Below the pieces are notes generated by a model, which was not told where the DNA came from, did no database searches, and worked only from the letters and a program-made list of their open reading frames with translations. DNA of 12,635 nucleotides from Pseudomonadota bacterium. GTDB taxonomy: Bacteria; Desulfobacterota; Syntrophia; Syntrophales; JADFWA01. Below, in pieces: positions 1-6,201 of this stretch (the first letter of the stretch is position 1; every line of letters begins with the position of its first letter). Location: positions 1-12,635 of the forward strand of contig JAUWQS010000018.1 in the NCBI GenBank assembly GCA_030610915.1. Direction: 5' to 3'. Made by a program: the position numbers and the translations under genes.

Positions 1-7
1 TCACAGT

Positions 8-172
8 GTATAAGATTTGTTAGTTCCAATTGAAATAATGAATTGCACATCCATGTGTTATTACAGTATATTTTGCCATACGGTTTAAAACATGAGAGTA
101 TGTTCCTTTATGCTATGGATGACCGCGAAAATCGGTGTTTATTGTACAATTTCAATGTTAAGTTAGTTATGC
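8..172 (+). other. Putative attC (or attI) upstream of cassette 1
   Basis: An R'-type box GTTATGC at 166-172 marks a junction just before the first cassette. Upstream, ATTTCAAT (near 150-156) is matched by ATTGAAAT (near 29-38), and a degenerate R''-like GTATAAG sits at 8-14, giving a possible long AT-rich attC of about 165 nt. The arms pair imperfectly and the G at the end of R'' departs from the usual C. It could instead be an attI-type site, with the integrase further left. No gene is visible in positions 1-206. Confidence 0.4.
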
Positions 173-174
173 CG

Positions 175-183
175 TGATATAAT
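175..183 (+). promoter_or_regulatory. Candidate extended -10 promoter for the cassette 1 gene
   Basis: TGATATAAT at 175-183 matches the extended -10 consensus TGnTATAAT exactly. No good -35 hexamer lies 17 nt upstream, which extended -10 promoters tolerate. It starts 8 nt after the cassette junction, so it lies inside cassette 1, and would give a leader of about 80 nt before the ATG at 270. This would let the cassette gene be expressed without the integron Pc promoter. The call rests on sequence match only, in an AT-rich region where chance matches occur. Confidence 0.4.
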
Positions 184-269
184 ACGGTAAATAGGCAGTA
201 TAATCTATGTTTATACTGTTACTACTATTGTCCAAATACATAATACTAAAAAAAGGAGGATTATTGCCA

Positions 270-1397
270 ATGAGTAGATTAGCTAAGTTTTTTATTATTA
301 ATTATATTTTTGTTTGTTTTTATGGTTGTACGGGGATGGTTACCAAACCGTTCCCACCATCTCTTACATCGATGTCATTTTCAGAAACAGGTCCAAATGA
401 AATGTCTTTTCCTCAACTGCCAGTAAAATCTGTTTTACGATATAAAACTACATCTAAAAATCCGATACAATCAGGTAATATAATTGCCAGAGTTAATGTT
501 CATTCAAAAGATTCTGCTGAAAAAATTATTGATGATGTTATTTGTGATTCTCCAAGTGGCGAGAAAGTTATGTTTCAACCAGCTAGCACATATATGATAT
601 TAAGTTTAACAAATAAATCTCAACGTATTTATAATCTTGGTCAAACAGTTATTCAAATTGAGGATGATCGAGGTAAGGAATACTGTATTCCAAAAAAGAT
701 TAAAATTCTTATTGACGAAACAGAAGCAGATATAAAAGAGTATTATGAAAGTTACAAGCAAGGAGTACCGTATGAAGAAATAAATACTCAGTACAGTAAA
801 ATCATTAATGAAATAAATCAAAATGATATAATCGAAGATAAACATAAAAATGTAATTTTTGGCACTTATAAAAATCAATACGATTCTTATAAAACTTCGC
901 ATACAATCAATACGATTTTAGAATTCTTTAATCCATTTATGTACTTAGGATTAGTTTTGACAGGGGATTGGCTACACAAGCCATTTGATAAGAGTTTAGA
1001 ACCTGATTTAATATGGAATGAAGATAAAAATATATTATTGAGCAATAAAGATGATATTAAACTTAGTATCATTGAAAAACAAAAAAAATTAATCAATGAA
1101 AACCACGAACGCATAAATGATATGTGTAATACATGTCAAAAAAAGATGAAGGAAGGAATTAATGAAAACCAAGAACTTATTTTTACAACTGGCCAATTTG
1201 AACACATACCGATTTTACCTGGCAAAACAAAGAAAATTTTTATTCCTATTATTAAATGGAAACCGGAAAATGCACCCAAAAGATTATATTGCAAAATATA
1301 CGATATTGTAACTATTACCGATGCCGCCTCAAATCCAACAAAAAGGGACAATTTAAGTTTTACATTTGATCGAATTGCAACAACCTTAAATCGTTAA
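270..1397 (+). CDS. Candidate lipoprotein of unknown function (cassette 1)
   Basis: The ATG at 270 is chosen over the upstream in-frame ATG at 207 because AAGGAGG at 253-259 precedes it, and because the resulting protein (375 residues) begins with an export signal: Arg3 and Lys6, a hydrophobic stretch at about 7-18, then FYGC with Cys20 as a plausible but imperfect lipobox. The residue after the Cys is Thr, which would favour outer-membrane sorting in a Gram-negative. The mature part is Lys/Asn/Glu-rich. A short hydrophobic patch (NPFMYLGLVLTG) lies in the middle and a charged, probably helical stretch containing a CNTC motif follows. No family was recognised. The gene is much more AT-rich than the GC-richer cassettes downstream, which suggests separate origin. 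It is the only gene of its cassette and ends 35 nt before the attC. Confidence 0.75.
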   Translation: MSRLAKFFIINYIFVCFYGCTGMVTKPFPPSLTSMSFSETGPNEMSFPQLPVKSVLRYKTTSKNPIQSGNIIARVNVHSKDSAEKIIDDVICDSPSGEKVMFQPASTYMILSLTNKSQRIYNLGQTVIQIEDDRGKEYCIPKKIKILIDETEADIKEYYESYKQGVPYEEINTQYSKIINEINQNDIIEDKHKNVIFGTYKNQYDSYKTSHTINTILEFFNPFMYLGLVLTGDWLHKPFDKSLEPDLIWNEDKNILLSNKDDIKLSIIEKQKKLINENHERINDMCNTCQKKMKEGINENQELIFTTGQFEHIPILPGKTKKIFIPIIKWKPENAPKRLYCKIYDIVTITDAASNPTKRDNLSFTFDRIATTLNR

Positions 1398-1432
1398 TAA
1401 TTGTGCTATTGCTAAGAGGCTTGATAAATATG

Positions 1433-1558
1433 GTATAACCACCGCATACACTCTGACGCCCAAAGCCAAGCCGTTTTTTACTTTTGCGCAGTCTGTGTAA
1501 AAAGTCGCTCTTGCCAAGGCATCATTGGCTTTGGGCGCAGGTGATGCGTACGTTATAT
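1433..1558 (+). other. attC of cassette 1 (126 nt)
   Basis: R'' is GTATAAC (1433-1439) and R' is GTTATAT (1552-1558). A perfect 13-bp inverted repeat joins 1457-1469 to 1525-1537 (left arm CGCCCAAAGCCAA), with an outer CGCAT/ATGCG pair at 1443-1447 and 1544-1548. The loop is about 55 nt, so this is a long attC. It fills most of the 218-nt gap between the first gene and the next one. The junction G^TTATAT puts the start of cassette 2 at 1553. Confidence 0.88.
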
Positions 1559-1615
1559 TAAGCCTGGCGGCAGGAAAGCCTGTAATATCGCCAAGTTATA
1601 AGCCAAATACATGGT

Positions 1616-1978
1616 ATGAAAGACAGATTAAAAAAAGTGGTAGGATATTTTGCAATCCGAACAGGAACAATGAATATTGTCTGTGATGGCGACGCATGCG
1701 TGATTGCAGGCTCTCATAAAGCGCTCAATAACTACATTGGCAAACTGACAGGTGACAATCCTGTCGATTATAGCATTAAGAAAACTCGTTATGGCGAGAT
1801 TCTTCAGGGAATGCGCATGGGCGGTGTTTATACTTTTGATAATAAGGCTTACAACAACTTTCTTCCCCTCGCAAAAGCAGACGGCATGCCCTTTGCTGAG
1901 TTTAAGATCGAAGATGATCCAATGCCTCATAAAGATGCCGTGCGTTTAATGCGCATCAAGTGGTTTGATACAGCATGA
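1616..1978 (+). CDS. Small hypothetical protein upstream of IS91-type transposase
   Basis: This 120-residue soluble protein has no recognised domain, signal peptide or membrane segment. It ends 18 nt before the transposase start in the same direction, so the two are probably co-transcribed. No convincing Shine-Dalgarno sequence precedes the ATG at 1616, and the frame is closed by a TAA at 1583, which excludes a longer form. IS91 itself carries a short ORF of about 121 codons upstream of its transposase gene. Equating this one with that accessory ORF is an inference from size and position, not from sequence similarity. Alternatively it is the original gene of the cassette, with the transposase a later arrival. 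Confidence 0.6.
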   Translation: MKDRLKKVVGYFAIRTGTMNIVCDGDACVIAGSHKALNNYIGKLTGDNPVDYSIKKTRYGEILQGMRMGGVYTFDNKAYNNFLPLAKADGMPFAEFKIEDDPMPHKDAVRLMRIKWFDTA

Positions 1979-1996
1979 AGAAAAAGAGGTTTTCTA

Positions 1997-3388
1997 ATGA
2001 TAATGCCCGTGACAGAAAATGCTGCTCTATTAAAGACGCCTTCATTTATTCTGCCGATACCGGCATCTCCGACCGGCATACCAATAGACCTGTCTAATAT
2101 AATCTCCCCTTTTTCAGTCATAAACAACAAGCTCTTTCCTCCTCAACAGTCCTCATGTTATAAAAAGCAATCATCTCAAGATCGGCCAAAATACGAAGTC
2201 GCTGATATTTTCAACCTTTATGGAGAGGAGTATCGCCAGACCCACAATTTAACGCAGGATCAACTCAATGTCATATATGCCATATCTCATTGCCGCACTG
2301 CAGCATATGGTTTTCATGCAGATATATGTGACAACTGCGGTCATATTGAGACGGCCTATAATTCATGCCGCAACCGCCATTGTCCCAAATGCCAGGGCAT
2401 TGCCAGGCGCAAGTGGGTTAATAAACGTTTGAATGAGCTTTTACCTGTGGCTTATCATCATGCCGTCTTTACCCTTCCAAATCAAATATCAGTTTTAAGC
2501 CTTCACAATCAAAAGTTGATCTACGATCTTTTATTTGACGCCGCATCTCAGACCCTGCTGGTTTTCGGAGCTGATCCCGGATGGCTTGGAGCAAAAATAG
2601 GATTTTACGGGATTTTACACACCTGGTCGCAGACCTTATGGCCGCACGTTCATATCCATTTTATTGTAACAGCCGGAGGGCTGACTGCCGATGGCAGGTG
2701 GATTGAGCCGAAGTATAAAGGCAAGTTTCTGTTTCCGGTCAATGCGCTGTCAAAGGTATTTCGGGGAAAGTTTATTGAAGGCCTAAAAAAGGCATATTAC
2801 GCAGGCGAATTAGTATTGCCGGATAATCTGAAAGAACTTAAAGATACCGACAAGTTCGAGCAATGGATTAACCGGCTGGTCTCCCGAAATTGGGTCGTCA
2901 ATTCCAAACCGCCGTTTTCAGGTCCAGAGGAAGTAGTTCGATATATCGGACGGTACACACATAGAGTTGCGATAAGCAATTCCCGTATTCTCTCTGTTGA
3001 AAATGGTCAGGTTCGATTTTCCTACAAAGACAACAGAGAAAAAGATAAAACAAAGATATGGAAAGAGATGACCCTCCCCGCAGACCAATTCATCAAACGT
3101 TTTTTATGGCATATCCTTCCGCCGCGTTATCATCGTATTCGGCATTACGGCTTTTTAAACAATGGAGAAAAATATGCCAATCTTGAAACAATCCATGCAT
3201 TTTTTGAATCTCAGGAAGGCGTTGAAGGGCTTGCCGAGGTCATAACAACTGATGATGCAGATGGCATAACATGTCCAATATGCAAAAAAGGCAAATTAAG
3301 ATCTTTTTTGACGACAGGTCAATATGGCAAAATACTTAAATTTGATATTTCGGGTTTTTTAAAGAAAGAGGCCTGTGACACTTCGTAA
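1997..3388 (+). CDS. tnpA: IS91-family transposase (Y2 HUH rolling-circle type)
   Basis: The enzyme nicks single-stranded DNA through a phosphotyrosine link and drives rolling-circle transposition. The 463-residue protein shows, in order: a Ser/Pro-rich, probably non-conserved N-terminus (1-65); the conserved start KYEVADIF at about 65-72; a zinc-binding segment with CDNC at 111-114 and CRNRHCPKC ending at Cys132; the HUH metal motif HVHIH at 217-221; and the paired tyrosines Y316 and Y320 in RYIGRYTHRVAISN, spaced by four as in the IS91 Y2 motif. A C-terminal CPICKKGKL zinc-ribbon-like element follows. All catalytic elements are present and length is typical once the N-terminal extension is allowed for, so it looks intact. 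The ATG at 1997 has AGAGG just upstream; an in-frame GTG at 2009 is an alternative. No in-frame ATG begins nearer the conserved core. Confidence 0.93.
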   Translation: MIMPVTENAALLKTPSFILPIPASPTGIPIDLSNIISPFSVINNKLFPPQQSSCYKKQSSQDRPKYEVADIFNLYGEEYRQTHNLTQDQLNVIYAISHCRTAAYGFHADICDNCGHIETAYNSCRNRHCPKCQGIARRKWVNKRLNELLPVAYHHAVFTLPNQISVLSLHNQKLIYDLLFDAASQTLLVFGADPGWLGAKIGFYGILHTWSQTLWPHVHIHFIVTAGGLTADGRWIEPKYKGKFLFPVNALSKVFRGKFIEGLKKAYYAGELVLPDNLKELKDTDKFEQWINRLVSRNWVVNSKPPFSGPEEVVRYIGRYTHRVAISNSRILSVENGQVRFSYKDNREKDKTKIWKEMTLPADQFIKRFLWHILPPRYHRIRHYGFLNNGEKYANLETIHAFFESQEGVEGLAEVITTDDADGITCPICKKGKLRSFLTTGQYGKILKFDISGFLKKEACDTS

Positions 3389-3620
3389 AACCATAAAGAT
3401 TACAGGCCATATTTACAAGACATAAAACCGCATGGATAACTGCGTGCTAAGCGCCATTTAACCGGATATTTCGGTAATAAAATGATCGAATTTGTGCTAT
3501 ATTGGTTTGAACATTGTGTGATTTTTAATCAGAACCAGACTTTTAATTACACCATCATGATAGAATTAAACAAGACCCGCCGGCGCTTGACACCATAGTT
3601 CGGAGTAAAAACCCGGCTTA
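3389..3620 (+). other. Non-coding 3' flank of the IS91 unit, possible oriIS region
   Basis: No convincing ORF lies here. IS91-family elements end shortly after the transposase gene at oriIS, usually next to a tetranucleotide such as GTTC, GAAC or CTTG. A GC-rich palindrome CGCCGGCG at 3578-3585 followed by GTTC at 3598-3601 is a possible end of the element, leaving about 20 nt of original cassette before the attC. This is suggested only by pattern; GTTC and similar tetramers are common. Confidence 0.25.
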
Positions 3621-3749
3621 ATATAACCAGCCGTTGAAGCGGCAAACTGGAAGTCGTAATAGTTTGGAATCATTGCGTATTACCGATATGCTTTGATGAA
3701 ACGGTATTTTGTGCCTTTGACCCGTTTGCCGCTTAACTCAGTGTTAGCC
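3621..3749 (+). other. attC of cassette 2 (129 nt)
   Basis: R'' is ATATAAC (3621-3627) and R' is GTTAGCC (3743-3749). The left arm TTGAAGCGGCAAAC (3634-3647) pairs with GTTTGCCGCTTAA (3724-3736) except for one extra G at 3636, the extrahelical base that orients integrase binding. The loop is about 76 nt. The junction G^TTAGCC places the start of cassette 3 at 3744. The next gene begins only 22 nt after this site. Confidence 0.9.
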
Positions 3750-3771
3750 GTTAATAGTATATGAGAAAGTT

Positions 3772-4356
3772 ATGACCAAATCAATTTCATCACAACTTGA
3801 AAATCAAAGAATGCTTGCTTTGGCATCGTATCGTTGTGAATATTGCCACAGGGTTTTGATGAACGAGTTGTATGAAATTGAGCATATCAACCCTCAGTCA
3901 CATGGTGGTGAAACTGTTCCAGATAACCTCGCTATTGCGTGTAGCCGATGCAATCGCAACAAGGGCACACGAAAATATTTTATCGACCCATTTACTCGCA
4001 GTCTATCACCAATCTTCAATCCGAGGACGATGAAATGGAATGACCACTTTGATGTCATCGGTTCTGACGTTGTTGGTAGGACTCCAGTTGGGCGTGCAAC
4101 TGCTGCATTGTTATTTCGCTCCACACCTAAATTTGCACCGCCAGATCTTCAATGGGACAAACTGGAGGTCATTGAAAAAAATGAATACCTTTACCTCTTT
4201 TTAAATCACTTAAGATATCGCCGGATACAAAATCAATTCGAAATTCTCCAGCGCTCAATAGATTCATCACTTCCACCTTTTGATATAACCCCAGAAGAAC
4301 TAAACATCGCAAATCGTGTTAAAAATTTTTTGCAGCTTGAGCTGTTTTTCACATGA
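3772..4356 (+). CDS. HNH endonuclease (cassette 3, first gene)
   Basis: This 194-residue protein carries an HNH nuclease domain in its first 65 residues: CEYC (22-25), EHI (37-39) with His38 as general base, NLAIACSRCN with Asn52 and a second CxxC at 57-60, then Lys64. The two CxxC pairs would bind a structural zinc, and His38 with Asn52 and nearby residues would form the beta-beta-alpha-metal site that cuts nucleic acid. Residues 70-194 are an unassigned C-terminal half that may hold the specificity or partner-binding function. Only a weak purine-rich site (GAGAAAG, 3763-3769) precedes the ATG. The second gene of the cassette follows after 48 nt with no attC between, so the two travel together. 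Being paired suggests a defence role rather than a homing enzyme, but that is inference. Confidence 0.87.
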   Translation: MTKSISSQLENQRMLALASYRCEYCHRVLMNELYEIEHINPQSHGGETVPDNLAIACSRCNRNKGTRKYFIDPFTRSLSPIFNPRTMKWNDHFDVIGSDVVGRTPVGRATAALLFRSTPKFAPPDLQWDKLEVIEKNEYLYLFLNHLRYRRIQNQFEILQRSIDSSLPPFDITPEELNIANRVKNFLQLELFFT

Positions 4357-4404
4357 TCACGTGCCATTGACGTTGAGGCGGGTATTCACATAGGAGAAAC
4401 GCTT

Positions 4405-5148
4405 TTGTCCTCTGCTGACCCTGTTTTACAACTTGAAGTAAAACACATACTTTCAATCTTGTATCAGCAACGTGCGACTATAAAATTCGCGGCAGGCCAT
4501 ATTGGGGCTGCTCGAAGCGATCAAGGCAGATCATATGAATTGTTCGGGGGTATCGATAGGGAATTAATTGGCATTCGACATTATTTCAAGGTTCCCGATG
4601 ATTTAAAAAAGTTTCTTAGAGTAATAACCGTCCACCATAAATATGATGAGATTCAAGTAGGAACTGCCCACCTCTCAGAACTCGTAAGAGTTGCTGTAGA
4701 TCTTCGTGATGAGGATGACTTTAGCCATTTAACTTACCTTGCAGATTTAACACTCCTTGCCGAGGAGGCGCCAACAACGGCATTGGAAGCTGTTTATGAA
4801 GTTTTAACTGATCTTCTGGAAACTTCAGGGTATGGCACGATTACAGACATTGCTAAGCATATTACAGTGCGTCGCAGATGGTGGACGCTACAATTTATTC
4901 TTGAAAAAGAAGTGTGGTATGACGCTTTAATTAGTGATTTGCTCTATTGGCAAAGCATTAATATGTTCAACGAAATTAGAGAATTAATTACGGCATTAGA
5001 TCGTGTAAAGCAAAGGGTCAACCAATCGAAATACATTGAGATCAGGAATTTAATTCAAAGATACGGGCAAGAAAAAATAACAGAAAATAACTTACAGACG
5101 GCTAACAAGGCTAATTCAGCCGACGCAAAAAGCCGCGCGGCTGATTAG
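4405..5148 (+). CDS. Unknown protein paired with HNH endonuclease (cassette 3, second gene)
   Basis: This 247-residue protein has no recognised domain, signal peptide or membrane segment. It is acidic and helix-rich in appearance (many Leu/Glu/Asp runs) and contains an RRRWW cluster in its second half. The start is TTG at 4405, supported by AGGAGA at 4392-4397 with 7-nt spacing; no ATG lies nearby. It is the second gene of an HNH cassette and could be the sensor, specificity or inhibitor partner of the nuclease; nothing in the sequence decides which. The last 15 or so residues (from about position 233, ending in SADAKSRAAD) are encoded by the attC site itself and the TAG stop lies in its right arm, so the tail is probably not part of the ancestral protein. 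Confidence 0.75.
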   Translation: MSSADPVLQLEVKHILSILYQQRATIKFAAGHIGAARSDQGRSYELFGGIDRELIGIRHYFKVPDDLKKFLRVITVHHKYDEIQVGTAHLSELVRVAVDLRDEDDFSHLTYLADLTLLAEEAPTTALEAVYEVLTDLLETSGYGTITDIAKHITVRRRWWTLQFILEKEVWYDALISDLLYWQSINMFNEIRELITALDRVKQRVNQSKYIEIRNLIQRYGQEKITENNLQTANKANSADAKSRAAD

Positions 5149-5156
5149 CATTAGAC
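5100..5156 (+). other. attC of cassette 3 (57 nt) with altered crossover base
   Basis: R'' is GGCTAAC (5100-5106), exactly complementary to the TTAGCC that opens cassette 3. The arms TAATTCAGCCG (5112-5122) and CGGCTGATTA (5138-5147) pair with one extra T in the left arm. The expected R' GTTAGAC reads ATTAGAC (5150-5156): the invariant G at the crossover is A. The site overlaps the end of the upstream coding region. At 57 nt it is at the short end of the usual attC range. Confidence 0.88.
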
Positions 5157-5166
5157 GCAAGACCGA

Positions 5167-6198
5167 ATGAGGACAGCATTGGAATTCACGTCAGCACTCG
5201 AATCTAAGATTACCGAGCAACTCCAATCGCAACGTGTTGGCTATCTATTAGGGGCTGGCTCGTCGTACCTTAATGGGAATGGTTATCCGCTCTCCTTCGA
5301 GTTATGGGACAAGATCAAAGACCATATTTCCGATGTTAAGAAGCGCGATGAAATACAACGAAAAATCGATTTGCCGGGGACTAAGGGCATCGAGCATGCC
5401 CTTGACTTGCTCGACGGTGGCGGACCGGAAGAAGGCGATCATCGCCACCTTGTGGCAAAGGCAATCGCCGACCTGTTCCTGCCCCTTGCTCCTCCGCTGG
5501 ACTCTCATGTTGAGTTTGTGAGGCGATTGGCAGCTAAATCTGTGCCGCACGTGAAAGTCTTCAATCTGAACTATGATCCGCTCATCGAGCGAGCAGCAGA
5601 ACTCGGGAAGGTACGCCTGTACGATGGCTTTGCTGGACACGAGCATGCGTACTTTGATGCAGCTACTTTCGAAGAACGAATTTTCAGGGTCAGAGGAACG
5701 CACAAAGGACGACAACCTGACGAAACCGCAAAACCACTTCATCTGCTCAAATTGCATGGGTCTCTCGGATGGTATCACTGTGATACGCATGGTGTACGTC
5801 GTTGTGGCTTCGGCGTCTCTATCCCAGATAACACCAAGCGTCTGATGATTCCGCCGCAACGGCGCAAGGCGGATGATACCATGACTCAACCCTATCAGGC
5901 ATTGTGGTCTGCTTTTCGAGGCGTGCTCGGACAGGATCACAATCCCTTGCATCGCCTTGCCTGCATCGGCTACGGATTCGCGGATGAACACGTCAATACT
6001 GTCATCGAGAGCGCTCTCGCACGAACTGACTTTACAGTGTTGATATTTACGAAGGACTTGTCCGATGAAGCATGGAATCGCTGGTGTGCAAAGAGCAACG
6101 TGATCATTGTGACCGAGGATCGCTGCGCTATCAAGAACGAAATCGGAGAGGGTCATCCCGATCTGTGGAAATTTGAACATCTCTCGAAAAGGATTTGA
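5167..6198 (+). CDS. SIR2-domain NADase effector of SIR2-HerA anti-phage system (cassette 4)
   Basis: SIR2-like proteins of defence systems hydrolyse NAD+ when triggered by phage and stop the infection by starving the cell. The 343-residue protein shows the Rossmann-type NAD-binding start LLGAGSS (27-33), the NLNYDP motif (133-138) with Asn and Asp of the active site, and the KLHGS motif (195-199) whose His197 is the likely catalytic histidine. An IGYGFAD motif near residue 270 is typical of the SIR2_2 group. It is followed 3 nt later by a HerA-type ATPase, matching the published SIR2-HerA pair in which the two proteins assemble into one large complex. The ATG at 5167 sits only 10 nt after the attC and lacks a clear Shine-Dalgarno site, so translation may start weakly or from a leaderless or coupled context. 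Family assignment is from motifs and context. Confidence 0.9.
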   Translation: MRTALEFTSALESKITEQLQSQRVGYLLGAGSSYLNGNGYPLSFELWDKIKDHISDVKKRDEIQRKIDLPGTKGIEHALDLLDGGGPEEGDHRHLVAKAIADLFLPLAPPLDSHVEFVRRLAAKSVPHVKVFNLNYDPLIERAAELGKVRLYDGFAGHEHAYFDAATFEERIFRVRGTHKGRQPDETAKPLHLLKLHGSLGWYHCDTHGVRRCGFGVSIPDNTKRLMIPPQRRKADDTMTQPYQALWSAFRGVLGQDHNPLHRLACIGYGFADEHVNTVIESALARTDFTVLIFTKDLSDEAWNRWCAKSNVIIVTEDRCAIKNEIGEGHPDLWKFEHLSKRI

Positions 6199-6201
6199 AC
6201 T

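Larger units (their letters stand above)
1553..3743 (+). mobile_element. Cassette 2: IS91-family transposase unit inside integron cassette boundaries
   Basis: The cassette starts with TTATAT (1553) and its attC opens with ATATAAC (3621-3627), an exact complement, so both ends belong to one cassette of 2191 bp. Inside are a 120-residue ORF and an IS91-type HUH transposase in the same direction. IS91 elements move by rolling-circle replication, have no terminal inverted repeats and make no target duplication, so the element's own ends cannot be fixed by eye. It either inserted into a pre-existing cassette or the transposase is the cassette gene itself. Confidence 0.72.

Noticed and set aside
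207..269. Translation of the first gene from the upstream in-frame ATG at 207
   Set aside because: There is no ribosome site before 207, whereas AAGGAGG precedes the ATG at 270 and only that start places the signal sequence at the N-terminus.
4357..4404. A possible attC between the HNH gene and its partner
   Set aside because: The 48-nt gap lacks a GTTRRRY/RYYYAAC pair and a stem, and the cassette-end match (TTAGCC with GGCTAAC) spans both genes, so they form one cassette.
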